This document shows, piece after piece, positions 7,371-15,656 of a DNA stretch of 16,118 nucleotides. The position numbers and the translations under genes are program-made. The notes beneath the pieces were generated by a model that saw nothing but the letters and a program-made list of their open reading frames with translations, did not search any database and had not been told where the DNA came from. Source of the stretch: an uncultured Granulicatella sp. (GTDB lineage: Bacteria; Bacillota; Bacilli; Lactobacillales; Aerococcaceae); the NCBI RefSeq assembly GCF_938030755.1, contig NZ_CALHIF010000018.1, positions 1-16,118 on the forward strand. The letters are read 5' to 3'. The first letter of the stretch is position 1; each line of letters opens with the position of its first letter.

Positions 7371-8264
7371 ATGCAAAAAGTGAGAAAAGCGGTCATTCCA
7401 GCTGCAGGACTTGGAACTCGTTTCCTGCCAGCAACAAAAGCTATGGCAAAGGAAATGTTACCAATCGTGGATAAACCTACGATTCAATATATTGTAGAGG
7501 AAGCTCTAGCATCAGGAATTGAAGATATTTTAATTGTTACTGGTAAGAGTAAACGTCCAATCGAGGATCATTTTGACTCAAACATCGAATTAGAGTCAAA
7601 CCTTGAAGCCAAAGGAAAGAAAGAGTTATTAGAACTTGTTCAAGAAACAACAGGAATTAACTTGTACTTTGTTCGTCAATCGTATCCAAAAGGATTAGGG
7701 GATGCAGTGCTTCAAGCGAAAGCATTTGTCGGTGGAGAGCCATTCGTCATTATGCTTGGAGATGATATTATGCGAGATGAAGTACCTTTAACAAAACAAT
7801 TGATTGAAGGCTACGAAAGAACTCATGCTTCAAATATTGCTGTGATGGAAGTTCCTCATGAAGAAACTTATAAATACGGAATTATCGATCCAGAAAGTGA
7901 AGTAGAAGATGGATTGTACAATGTTCGTCGTTTCGTTGAAAAACCAAAACCTGAAGAAGCACCAAGTAATTTAGCCATTATCGGTCGCTACTTATTAACA
8001 CCAGAAATTTTTGAAATTTTAGAAAAGCAAGAACCTGGTGCAGGTGGAGAAGTTCAATTAACAGATGCGATTGATACATTGAACTTAACGCAAAGAGTAT
8101 TTGCTAAGCAATTTAAAGGTGAACGTTTTGATGTGGGGGATAAGTTTGGATTCATGAAGACGAGTATTGAATTCGGATTGGAACATCCAGAAATCAAAGA
8201 TAGCTTAAAAGAATACGTAATCGCATTAGGAAAGAAACTAGAAGGAAATACTAGTGAGCAATAA
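7371..8264 (+). CDS. galU: UTP-glucose-1-phosphate uridylyltransferase (UDP-glucose pyrophosphorylase)
   Basis: GalU makes UDP-glucose from UTP and glucose 1-phosphate, feeding glycolipid anchors of lipoteichoic acid, capsule or exopolysaccharide, and galactose metabolism. The 297-residue protein has the nucleotidyltransferase motif AAGLGTRFLPATK at 11-23 followed by KEMLPIVDKP. It also has MLGDDI (metal and nucleotide site), RRFVEKP and the GAGGEVQLTDAI segment, all typical of bacterial GalU. A CGGAGG site precedes the ATG by 8-9 nt, and the gene starts 20 nt after gpsA, so it belongs to the same transcription unit. Confidence 0.97.
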   Translation: MQKVRKAVIPAAGLGTRFLPATKAMAKEMLPIVDKPTIQYIVEEALASGIEDILIVTGKSKRPIEDHFDSNIELESNLEAKGKKELLELVQETTGINLYFVRQSYPKGLGDAVLQAKAFVGGEPFVIMLGDDIMRDEVPLTKQLIEGYERTHASNIAVMEVPHEETYKYGIIDPESEVEDGLYNVRRFVEKPKPEEAPSNLAIIGRYLLTPEIFEILEKQEPGAGGEVQLTDAIDTLNLTQRVFAKQFKGERFDVGDKFGFMKTSIEFGLEHPEIKDSLKEYVIALGKKLEGNTSEQ

Positions 8265-8306
8265 AGTTGCCCAATTGATGTTCGTATTTTAAACTGAAAT
8301 GGAAGG

Positions 8307-8340
8307 AGAGCGTTGGACTATGTCTCAGCGCTCTTAGTTT
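8307..8340 (+). other. Hairpin in the galU-trxB gap
   Basis: AGAGCGTTGG (8307-8316) can pair with TCAGCGCTCT (8325-8334), giving a 10-bp stem with two G-T wobbles and an 8-nt loop. It is followed only by TTAGTTT, not a strong T run. It may be a weak terminator, an mRNA processing site or a stabilising hairpin before trxB. A weak promoter match (TTGCCC, 17 bp, TAAACT) lies just upstream at about 8268-8296. Confidence 0.4.
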
Positions 8341-8360
8341 ATACAAAAGGAGAATCTCTG

Positions 8361-9299
8361 ATGGAAGAAAGAACAATTTATGATGTAGTCATTATCGGAA
8401 GTGGCCCTGGTGGGATGACAGCGGCACTTTACACTTCTCGTGCGAATTTAAAAACGTTAATCTTAGAAAAAGGTGTTCCTGGAGGAGAATTATTAAATAC
8501 TTCAGATGTAGAAAATTACCCTGGTTTCCCTACAATTTCTGGGCCAGAATTAGCGGACAATATGTATAAAGGTGCGATGCAATTCGGCGCAGAATATGCT
8601 TATGGCCAAGTGTCAAAAATTGAACTAGACGGAGACGTTAAAGTGATTACTGCTGGTAAGAAAACTTACTATGCATATGCAGTAGTGATTGCGACCGGTT
8701 CCTATCACCGTAAATTAGACGTTCCTGGTGAAGAAGAATATGCCGGACGTGGGGTTTCTTACTGTGCTGTTTGTGATGGAGCGTTCTTCAAAGATAAGAA
8801 AATCTTCGTGATTGGTGGAGGAGACTCAGCGGTTGAAGAAGGAACTTATTTGACGCAATTTGGGAAAAGCGTGACTATCGTTCATCGTCGCGATCAATTA
8901 CGTGCACAAAAAGTATTACAAGACCGTGCATTCGCCAATGAAAAAATCGACTTTTTATGGAATTCAACCGTTGAAGAATTCGTAGGAGACGGTTCTAAAA
9001 TCATAGGTGTTCGAGTAAAAGATGTAAATACAGGTGAAGTAACTACTCATGAAGCAGATGGAGTCTTCATCTATGTCGGTTTATTACCTGTTTCAGATCC
9101 ATTCAAAGACTTAAACATCACAGATGCTGAAGGTTGGATTGTCACTAACGAGCAAATGGAAACGTCTATTCCTGGCATCTTTGCGGTTGGGGATGTTCGT
9201 CAAAAAACATTACGCCAAATTACAACAGCTGTTGGAGACGGCGGACAAGCAGGACATATGGTCTATAATTATGTGGAAGAAATTAAAGAAAAACAATAA
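8361..9299 (+). CDS. trxB: Thioredoxin-disulfide reductase
   Basis: TrxB is the FAD flavoenzyme that uses NADPH to reduce thioredoxin. From the ATG at 8361 the protein is 312 residues, the usual family length. It has the FAD Rossmann motif GSGPGG at 13-18, the redox-active CAVC at 135-138 (within YCAVCDGAFF), the NADPH-binding GGGDSA at 152-157, and the C-terminal FAD motif IFAVGDVRQK. I chose 8361 because AAAAGGAG sits 8 nt upstream and the flavin fold begins a few residues later. A longer reading from a TTG at 8313 adds 16 residues with no family counterpart, and that segment overlaps the hairpin in the galU-trxB gap. Confidence 0.96.
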   Translation: MEERTIYDVVIIGSGPGGMTAALYTSRANLKTLILEKGVPGGELLNTSDVENYPGFPTISGPELADNMYKGAMQFGAEYAYGQVSKIELDGDVKVITAGKKTYYAYAVVIATGSYHRKLDVPGEEEYAGRGVSYCAVCDGAFFKDKKIFVIGGGDSAVEEGTYLTQFGKSVTIVHRRDQLRAQKVLQDRAFANEKIDFLWNSTVEEFVGDGSKIIGVRVKDVNTGEVTTHEADGVFIYVGLLPVSDPFKDLNITDAEGWIVTNEQMETSIPGIFAVGDVRQKTLRQITTAVGDGGQAGHMVYNYVEEIKEKQ

Positions 9300-9371
9300 T
9301 ATTCACCCAAGCTACCACTTATAAAATAGTCTGTTTTTTAATATAATTACAATAATGTAAAATGTATACTT

Positions 9372-9400
9372 TTTAAAAAAATATGATAAAATCATATAAA
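9372..9400 (+). promoter_or_regulatory. Promoter with palindromic operator-like site before the lipoprotein gene
   Basis: ATATGAT-AAA-ATCATAT at 9381-9397 is a perfect 7-bp inverted repeat with a 3-nt centre; a third related half-site, TTATGAT, follows at 9403-9409. A weak promoter overlaps it: TTTAAA at 9372-9377, 17 bp, TATAAA at 9395-9400. A protein bound to the palindrome would block this promoter. The rest of 9300-9412 is very AT-rich, with no convincing terminator for trxB. Confidence 0.4.
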
Positions 9401-9459
9401 AATTATGATAAAGAGGTGAAAGATAGTGTCTGTATGAACAAAAAATCACAAAAGGATTA

Positions 9460-9900
9460 GTGATTACCATTTTGGGATTATCACTAATAGCTTGTACACA
9501 CAGGCCAGAACAAACTACAAACAATTCTGAACCAGGAGTTCAAATTTCCAACAATCAATCGTCAACCACTCAAGCTAAGTCAGAGAATAAAGTAGATAAT
9601 ACAACAAAAGCCCCATCAAACACGGAGTCTCCTAAGGTTGAAACAACTACTGTGGAAAAGAAGAATGGGAATGAAATTGCTAAACAAACGATTGCGGAGA
9701 TTGAAAAAAGAAAGAGAGTAGTTCTAAATCAGAATTATGACATTATTATTCAAGCTCAAACAAGCGATACCATCGATTTACAAATTCGACATGGAAAGCG
9801 TTCATCTACATCCATTTTTGACTTTTTTAGATATCATTCAAAGGACCATAAATTAGAAGAGATGGATATTATTACTGGGGAATACAAAGTGGTAGAATAA
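9460..9900 (+). CDS. Small predicted lipoprotein of unknown function (5' end shifted or recoded)
   Basis: The open frame, entered here at GTG 9460, encodes 146 residues. It starts with a hydrophobic stretch and a clear lipobox, LIAC (Cys12), followed by a Ser/Thr/Asn/Gln-rich linker (about 13-75) and a small charged domain of about 70 residues (KKNGNEIAKQTIAEIEKRKR onward) that I do not recognise. From GTG 9460 the signal peptide has no positive n-region. In the ATG frame at 9434 the reading is MNKKSQKD then a stop. A -1 slip on the A6 tract (9440-9445), or one extra A, would give MNKKITKGLVITILGLSLIAC, a textbook lipoprotein signal. GAGGTGA at 9413-9419 is the only strong ribosome binding site, but it is 14 nt from the ATG. 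The frame ends 19 nt before ilvE. It may be intact through recoding, a recent pseudogene, or a sequencing error. Confidence 0.6.
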   Translation: MITILGLSLIACTHRPEQTTNNSEPGVQISNNQSSTTQAKSENKVDNTTKAPSNTESPKVETTTVEKKNGNEIAKQTIAEIEKRKRVVLNQNYDIIIQAQTSDTIDLQIRHGKRSSTSIFDFFRYHSKDHKLEEMDIITGEYKVVE

Positions 9901-9919
9901 TCTAGAAAGGAGGAACAAT

Positions 9920-10945
9920 ATGACAAATACAGTGAATCTAGATTGGAATAATTTAGGATTTGATTATATTAAGACAGACTTACGCTTCATCAGCTATTAC
10001 AAAGATGGACAGTGGGATGGAGGTGCATTGATTGAAGACAATGTATTAAAGGTTGACGAAGCTGCAACTGCACTTCACTATGGACAACAATGTTTCGAAG
10101 GGTTAAAAGCATACCGTTGTAAAGATGGCAGCATTAACTTATTCCGTGTGGATCAAAATGCGGCTCGTATGGCACGTTCTTGTCGTCGATTACTCATGCC
10201 AGAATTCCCTGAAGAACGCTTTGTAGAAGCTGTGAAAAAAGTGGTGAAGGCAAACGAACAATGGCTACCACCATATGGAACTGGAGGAAGCTTATATATC
10301 CGTCCATTTATGATTGGGGTAGGAAACAATGTAGCGGTTCGTCCAGCAACGGAATATATTTTCTCAATCTTTGTAATGCCAGTAGGAGCTTATTTCAAAG
10401 GTGGATTAACTCCAACAAACTTCATCGTTTCTGAATACGACCGTGCAGCACACGTTGGTACAGGGGCTGCTAAAGTCGGCGGGAACTATGCGGCAAGCTT
10501 ACTTCCTGGTAAAGAAGCCAAAGAACGTCATTTCAGTGACTGTATTTATCTTGATCCATTAACACATACAAAGATTGAAGAGGTAGGAGCTGCAAACTTC
10601 TTCGGAATTACAAAAGATAATCAATTTATTACGCCATACTCTCCATCTATCTTACCAAGTATTACGAAATATTCATTACTATGGTTAGCAGAACACCGTT
10701 TAGGAATGACTGTAAAAGAAGCAGATGTGTATGTCGATCAATTAGATATTTTTGCTGAAGCAGGAGCCTGCGGTACAGCTGCAGTTATTTCTCCAGTAGG
10801 CGGAATTCAAAATGGAGATGACTTCCATGTGTTCTATTCAGAAACAGAAGTTGGACCAGTCACAAGACGTTTATATGATGAATTAGTAGGAATTCAGTAT
10901 GGGGACGTAGAAGCTCCAGAAGGTTGGATTCAGAAAGTAGAATAA
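9920..10945 (+). CDS. ilvE: Branched-chain amino acid aminotransferase
   Basis: IlvE is a fold-type IV PLP enzyme exchanging the amino group of Leu, Ile or Val with 2-oxoglutarate. The 341-residue length and sequence fit the large (BCAT/type II) group: LHYGQQCFEGLKAYR near 52-66, the PLP lysine Lys185 in AAKVGGNYAASL, and the EEVGAANFFG segment at 220-229 corresponding to the TEVGTMN motif. An ideal AAAGGAGG precedes the ATG. No T-box leader or own promoter is visible in the 19-nt gap after the lipoprotein gene, so it is probably transcribed from upstream. No other branched-chain biosynthesis genes are nearby, suggesting a catabolic or salvage role, which is inference. Confidence 0.96.
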   Translation: MTNTVNLDWNNLGFDYIKTDLRFISYYKDGQWDGGALIEDNVLKVDEAATALHYGQQCFEGLKAYRCKDGSINLFRVDQNAARMARSCRRLLMPEFPEERFVEAVKKVVKANEQWLPPYGTGGSLYIRPFMIGVGNNVAVRPATEYIFSIFVMPVGAYFKGGLTPTNFIVSEYDRAAHVGTGAAKVGGNYAASLLPGKEAKERHFSDCIYLDPLTHTKIEEVGAANFFGITKDNQFITPYSPSILPSITKYSLLWLAEHRLGMTVKEADVYVDQLDIFAEAGACGTAAVISPVGGIQNGDDFHVFYSETEVGPVTRRLYDELVGIQYGDVEAPEGWIQKVE

Positions 10946-10984
10946 GTGAAGATTATTTTTTAGAAAAAAGGAGATATTATTTTT

Positions 10985-13900
10985 ATGAATTTTAAAAATA
11001 ATGGGAATGAGAAGCAAAGATTCTCGCTTCGAAAGTTAAATTGTGGCTTAGTATCTGTATTAGTAGGGATGGCCTTTTTTGGGCCGGTAGCATTCTCTAT
11101 CGAAGCAGATGGTGAGAAGTCAGCAACAACTGAAACAGTAGTTCAAAAAAGCGCTCAACAAACCACACAAGACCAGAATATTGTTGAGACAACGACTCGT
11201 TCTGAAACGACAGAAGAAGTAACTACAACAAGTCAAACAGAAGAGACTCAAGAAACAAAAATAAGGGCTAAAAGATCTGCGGAGGAAGGTAGTAAATCGA
11301 AAGCCGATGGATTTACGTTAACGGTAAAGAGCCCGTCTCATCCAGACCATATCATTACGAATAATGGACAAAAAATTCAGTCTGTAATCACAATTGGTGC
11401 GACGGCTCCGAAGTTTTTAAGTCCGAATGCGGAGCTTCGTATGAAGTATTGGAGTAATGACCCGCATGAGATTATTAATTTATGGATCCCTTCAAATACG
11501 GAAGGGCAAAGACTTTTTTATTTAAATGCTCCGAGTCCAATGGATAAAGTAAAAGATCCAACAGTGATGTATACAGGGAAAATTAGTGTAGGTGAATTGA
11601 AATCAGGAAGCGCCATCTCTATTAACAATACGGTAGTTGCTAAATTTCTTTCACAGGGGCAAACATACAATGTAACGTATGAATTAGTAGATAATGATGA
11701 AGTGATCACAAGCGTTACAGAGACGTTTACGGCAAAACTTCCAGATCCTCAATTTTTAGCGAAAAAGTATACTCAAACAGAATATTTAACCAGTTTTGAT
11801 AGTAATGGGAAAGTGAGAAATTCAGCTCCACTTCCATTCTCAGTTGTGCAGCACGAAAATTATAATACGGGATTAATTGAAAAGGTTACTTTAACCGTTC
11901 CAGAAGGATTTAAGATTACCGAAGATTCTAAGAAAAATGGATGGAAACAAGTTGGGAATACGGTCGTTCGTGATCATTATTATTATGATGCGGATGTAAT
12001 TCCGAATTCTAGTTTTGGTAGAGCTAACTTAGGTGAGGGATACGCTAAGATGGAAAGTTTTTACACTAATGTGTACACTTCAGGTTTGTCCTTTGATACT
12101 TCTGCTTATGGAACTGTAGAGGAACTTAGTTCTCCTTCGGGAAAAACTTGGACAATTACATCCAGAGTAGATACTCTTGATGAAATGGGATATAAAACTT
12201 CTCAAACGTTTGACACATCAGGTGTTTTACGCGCACAAGATTCTGAAAATAGTGTAGCTAGTGCATCTGTTACTTCCTATGTTAATGATTTAAAAGAATA
12301 TAATGCATCTGATAGGTATCCTACGGAAGATTTTTATAGGGATGAAATTATTATGGATGAGGACGATTATGCTTCAGGAAAGTCTAAGGAGCTCTCCGAT
12401 ATTGTAATCAAGTTTGATGAAAAGAAAACTGTTGGAAAATATAGAGCAATTTTTCATGAAATTCAAGGGATAGATGTGAATTTAGCTGCTTTAAAATATG
12501 ATGAAGCTACTTTCGATGTGTATTCATTAGATGACCCCACTCAAAAAATTACGAGTGTTCATTTATTTAAATACACGAATTTAACATTGCCGGAAAATAT
12601 TTCGGGGATTATTTTAAGACCAACAGGAAAAATGACGCAATTATCGGCTGCACAAGCAAAAGGGTTAAGAATTTTTACACGATTCCAACCAACGAGTGAA
12701 GCAGATTTACCGTCTAAAGCACCAGTTGCGCTGTTTCATACGATTTCGATGGGAGATGGAAAGGACACTTCTATTACAAGATACCAACGTGAAGAAATAG
12801 TTTTTCATACACAACACTATTGGGGAACGGATATAACCAATTCCTCAACGCCATTTACCTCTCAACAAATTGCGATTGAAGCATCCAATTATAAGGACAA
12901 TTCCAATAGATTAGTTAAATTAAAATATGATGATGTTGTAGACAAAGCAAATGCCATGGTGACATTTTCAGTTCCACCTGAACTTACGATGACTCTTAAA
13001 ACTGGAGAAACGCTGTCTGGTGGAACGTATACTAGATTACTTAGTGATTTTGTGGAAAATGGATTTGATGCGAATCTTGTTTGGAGATTTGATTTCCAAC
13101 TAAAACCGACAAGCCCAGATGTGAAAGATGGTCGCTATGATTTATATTGGTATTTAACATGGGGAACTGCGAATGAAGAAGTTAAAGAAAATACTTACGG
13201 AAAATATCCGATTCCTGGAGATGAGGAAACAACAAAAAACGTAAAAACTTATACGATTTCAAATAATTTAATGTTTGGTTCTCAAACAAGAGTTTCTAAT
13301 AAAACTGGCTATTACACTTCTGATAAAGCAGATGTGGAAACAGATGTTGATTTTACAATCCAAACCACTTTAATCAACACATTTGATTCTTCTCTTACTG
13401 GAGGAATTGGAATTCAATACTTACCTAGAAAAGGTATTGAAAATTCAACTTATGATGTACTGTTAACAGGTCCAGTAACTCCAGCTCCTGAATTTAAAGT
13501 ACAGTATACAGTTGATACACCGACAAGAGATCGTTCTCAAGATAATGACCAGCTTACTTGGACGGATTCTGTTTCAGATTATTCCAAGGTGACCGCTGTA
13601 AGGTTTGTGCAAACTGGATCTACATTCCCGAACTATAATGATTTCTATTTGCCCGTGAAGACGACTGATCCATTGAAAGTGGAGGATGTCGCATATACTC
13701 AAGTAGGACTGAAAGCGACACAGTTTGAGAAGTTCATCATGTCAAATCCAATACAAATGACACCACGAATTTGGACAGAAGATTTTGTGCTTATCGATAA
13801 GAATGGAAATAAGCTTTGGAATCTAGCGCAACAAAAGACAGCTACTAAGAAATTCGTGGCTTTCACGGATGAAGAGTTCCCAGGAGTCCGTTATATTCGT

Positions 13901-15385
13901 TCATCAGAGTATTCTAGTGGCAATGTAATTCATTTCTATGTACCAACAGGTTCTGTAAAAGTGAATTATCAAGACGAAGCGGGAAATCCGATAAAGGACT
14001 CTGTAGTAGATACACTGAATGCTCCCGAAGGAAACCTATATGATACAACAGAACATAAACTACCTCTGATTAAGACTGATGAAGGTAAGTTGTATGATTT
14101 GTTGCCGGATGCCACCAAAGGGACTGAAAAAGGGGAAGTCGAAAAAGGTGAAACTGAAGTTACTTATGTCTATAAAGAACGCGCTAAAGGGGAAGTCGTT
14201 GTTAAATATGTCATTGAAGGGACTTCAAACGAGATTAAAGACGCTGTTACAGATACATCCTCTACTTATATTTCAGACGAGAACGGAACTGTAGCGACGT
14301 ATGACACGACAGATCATAAGCCATCGACTATTACAAAAGATGGAAAAGAATATCAGCTCGTTGATAAAGTTGTTCCAAACGAAAAAGGAAACTTAACGGA
14401 AGGAACAACAACCATTACGTATGAATACAAATTAGTCACAGGAACTGTGACAGTGAAGTATGAAGATGAAAATGGTCAACCGATAAAAGAGGATAATGTC
14501 ATCACTCCAGCAGACACTCCGAAAGGGACACCATATGATACGACTCCAAATCGAGATCAAGAAATTGTTGCTAAAGATGGAAAGACTTATGAATTATCTA
14601 GTGAGACTCCTAAAGAGGGTGCGGATAAAATCTCTGGCATTGTCCTTAAGGGAAATACTGATGTCACTTATGTTTATCGTGAAGTGAAAACTTCCATTAC
14701 TATTCAATATGTAGACGAGGATGGAAATATTCTTCAAGATAAGGTTGAGAAAAAAGAACTTTCTACTGGGGAAAAATATGATACTACATCTGATAAGCCA
14801 GTAACGATTACAAAAGATGGCATACTGTACACGCTTATTCCGACGAAAACTCAAGGAGAAGAGACTGGAACTACGACGAAAAAACCTATCGAAGTGACTT
14901 ATGTATATCACAAGACAATGACGACTTGGGTGGATACGAATGGAAAAGAGTTACGTCCTTCTAAAGATGGTCAACATCCAGATACAAAAGGTACACATCT
15001 TCCAGGATACAAGCTGGTGTCAACAACAACGAAAGAGAACGGCGATGTTGTGAACGTATACCGTCAATTGACAACGATTTGGGTGGATACAGATAATAAT
15101 GTATTAAAACCTAAAGAAGATGGTGAAAAAGAGCAAGGAAATATTGAAGGATATGATTATGTGAAAACGGTAGTGGATGACGATGGGAATAGAACTCATA
15201 TTTTCAAGAAGCATTTGGAAGAAACTACAAATTCGCAATCTTCAAATCTTACAAGCTCTAATGAAGAATTGCCAAATACAGGAACTGGGGGCGATAGTGT
15301 ATTCTTTGGTTCTGCCGCCATTAGTGCGTTAATGGGATTAGGCCTTCTGAAATCGCGTAAAAAAGAAGAGGAAGAAGGAAAATAA
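10985..15385 (+). CDS. LPXTG-anchored surface protein with MucBP repeats (adhesin-like)
   Basis: The 1466-residue protein has a YSIRK-like signal (FSLRKLNCGLVSVLVG at 13-28) and probable cleavage near residue 41. A Thr/Glu/Ser-rich segment (to about 95) is followed by a long beta-rich region (about 100-985) that I cannot assign to a domain. Then come four tandem MucBP domains (989-1068, 1069-1152, 1153-1235, 1236-1311), two shorter WVD...GYxxV repeats (1312-1362 and 1363-1410), and a sorting signal: LPNTG at 1429-1433, a hydrophobic span and a KSRKK tail. MucBP domains bind mucin glycans in lactic acid bacteria, so attachment to mucosal surfaces is likely; sortase A would anchor it to peptidoglycan. 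Apart from the signal-peptide cysteine the protein appears cysteine-free. The ATG has AAAGGAG 10-11 nt upstream. The gap to ilvE is 39 nt with no clear promoter, so it may be read from the ilvE transcript. Confidence 0.93.
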   Translation: MNFKNNGNEKQRFSLRKLNCGLVSVLVGMAFFGPVAFSIEADGEKSATTETVVQKSAQQTTQDQNIVETTTRSETTEEVTTTSQTEETQETKIRAKRSAEEGSKSKADGFTLTVKSPSHPDHIITNNGQKIQSVITIGATAPKFLSPNAELRMKYWSNDPHEIINLWIPSNTEGQRLFYLNAPSPMDKVKDPTVMYTGKISVGELKSGSAISINNTVVAKFLSQGQTYNVTYELVDNDEVITSVTETFTAKLPDPQFLAKKYTQTEYLTSFDSNGKVRNSAPLPFSVVQHENYNTGLIEKVTLTVPEGFKITEDSKKNGWKQVGNTVVRDHYYYDADVIPNSSFGRANLGEGYAKMESFYTNVYTSGLSFDTSAYGTVEELSSPSGKTWTITSRVDTLDEMGYKTSQTFDTSGVLRAQDSENSVASASVTSYVNDLKEYNASDRYPTEDFYRDEIIMDEDDYASGKSKELSDIVIKFDEKKTVGKYRAIFHEIQGIDVNLAALKYDEATFDVYSLDDPTQKITSVHLFKYTNLTLPENISGIILRPTGKMTQLSAAQAKGLRIFTRFQPTSEADLPSKAPVALFHTISMGDGKDTSITRYQREEIVFHTQHYWGTDITNSSTPFTSQQIAIEASNYKDNSNRLVKLKYDDVVDKANAMVTFSVPPELTMTLKTGETLSGGTYTRLLSDFVENGFDANLVWRFDFQLKPTSPDVKDGRYDLYWYLTWGTANEEVKENTYGKYPIPGDEETTKNVKTYTISNNLMFGSQTRVSNKTGYYTSDKADVETDVDFTIQTTLINTFDSSLTGGIGIQYLPRKGIENSTYDVLLTGPVTPAPEFKVQYTVDTPTRDRSQDNDQLTWTDSVSDYSKVTAVRFVQTGSTFPNYNDFYLPVKTTDPLKVEDVAYTQVGLKATQFEKFIMSNPIQMTPRIWTEDFVLIDKNGNKLWNLAQQKTATKKFVAFTDEEFPGVRYIRSSEYSSGNVIHFYVPTGSVKVNYQDEAGNPIKDSVVDTLNAPEGNLYDTTEHKLPLIKTDEGKLYDLLPDATKGTEKGEVEKGETEVTYVYKERAKGEVVVKYVIEGTSNEIKDAVTDTSSTYISDENGTVATYDTTDHKPSTITKDGKEYQLVDKVVPNEKGNLTEGTTTITYEYKLVTGTVTVKYEDENGQPIKEDNVITPADTPKGTPYDTTPNRDQEIVAKDGKTYELSSETPKEGADKISGIVLKGNTDVTYVYREVKTSITIQYVDEDGNILQDKVEKKELSTGEKYDTTSDKPVTITKDGILYTLIPTKTQGEETGTTTKKPIEVTYVYHKTMTTWVDTNGKELRPSKDGQHPDTKGTHLPGYKLVSTTTKENGDVVNVYRQLTTIWVDTDNNVLKPKEDGEKEQGNIEGYDYVKTVVDDDGNRTHIFKKHLEETTNSQSSNLTSSNEELPNTGTGGDSVFFGSAAISALMGLGLLKSRKKEEEEGK
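13949..14917 (+). repeat. Four tandem MucBP-coding repeats
   Basis: Units begin at 13949, 14189, 14441 and 14690, giving 76-84 residues each. Each opens with a VxVxYxDExG-type strand, has a YDTT turn in the middle and ends in VTYVYxxx. The second unit is the most divergent: its opening is KYVIEGTSNEI and it has an insertion before YDTT. The units differ at the DNA level, so they are old duplications rather than recent copies. Confidence 0.88.
14918..15214 (+). repeat. Two short WVD-GY repeats before the sorting signal
   Basis: Two units of about 50 residues (starting at 14918 and 15071) share TTxWVDTxxxxLxPxxDG, then GYxxVxTxxxxxGxxxxxxR/K. They resemble the small C-terminal stalk repeats seen in many streptococcal and related LPXTG proteins. 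I do not know a confirmed function. Confidence 0.75.
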
Positions 15386-15404
15386 AAATCATTGGTATTG
15401 TGAA

Positions 15405-15433
15405 TTGACAAAGCGAACATCATTTGTTAGTAT
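15405..15433 (+). promoter_or_regulatory. rpmG promoter
   Basis: A perfect -35 TTGACA (15405-15410), 17-bp spacer and -10 TAGTAT (15428-15433, four of six bases) lie 57-85 bp before the rpmG start, only 20 bp after the adhesin stop. No terminator is visible between the adhesin stop and this promoter. Confidence 0.75.
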
Positions 15434-15445
15434 ATACGAGTGTGA

Positions 15446-15458
15446 AACTCAATGAGTT
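15446..15458 (+). promoter_or_regulatory. Perfect 13-bp inverted repeat in the rpmG leader
   Basis: AACTCA-A-TGAGTT lies 13 bp downstream of the -10, within the predicted untranslated leader. This is a place where a repressor could act. It does not match the Zur or AdcR consensus that I know, so no regulator is assigned. Confidence 0.35.
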
Positions 15459-15489
15459 AATGAAATAAATTGAATGAGAGGTGTCATCC

Positions 15490-15642
15490 ATGCGTATCAA
15501 CATTTTATTAGAATGTGCTGAAACAGGTGAACGTTTATACTTAACAAGCAAAAACAAACGTAACAATCCAGAGCGTTTAGAATTAAAAAAATATTCTCCA
15601 AAATTACGTAAACACGTTGTCTTCAAAGAAACTAAAAAATAA
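15490..15642 (+). CDS. rpmG: 50S ribosomal protein L33, cysteine-poor (zinc-independent) form
   Basis: A 50-residue basic protein, usual length for bacterial L33. The segments KNKRNNPERLELKKYSPKLRKH and the terminal KETKK are characteristic. Zinc-binding L33 has two CxxC pairs. Here only one cysteine (Cys9) remains and the positions of the second pair read SPKL, so this is the C-minus form that does not need zinc. Several Firmicutes carry both forms and use the C-minus form in zinc limitation; others have it as the main copy. The ATG at 15490 is preceded by GAGAGGTG. The gene is monocistronic, with its own promoter and terminator. Confidence 0.95.
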   Translation: MRINILLECAETGERLYLTSKNKRNNPERLELKKYSPKLRKHVVFKETKK

Positions 15643-15656
15643 TTTTGGGAAATTCC

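Noticed and set aside
8299..8337. Twelve-codon open frame (ATG 8299) in the galU-trxB gap, possible leader peptide
   Set aside because: No ribosome binding site precedes the ATG and the codons are not enriched for any amino acid.
8313..8360. N-terminal extension of trxB from TTG 8313
   Set aside because: The extra 16 residues have no counterpart in thioredoxin reductases, and ATG 8361 has a well-spaced AGGAG. The extension overlaps a hairpin.
9901..9919. T-box riboswitch or attenuator before ilvE
   Set aside because: Only 19 nt separate ilvE from the previous gene, too short for a T-box; no T-box motif was seen upstream in the lipoprotein gene.
14594..14911. Minus-strand open frame inside the MucBP region
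   Set aside because: It is a shadow of the repetitive coding sequence with low-complexity translation and no ribosome binding site.
15446..15458. AdcR or Zur site before rpmG
   Set aside because: The palindrome AACTCAATGAGTT does not fit the TTAACNNGTTAA (AdcR) or TCGTAATNATTACGA-like (Zur) patterns.
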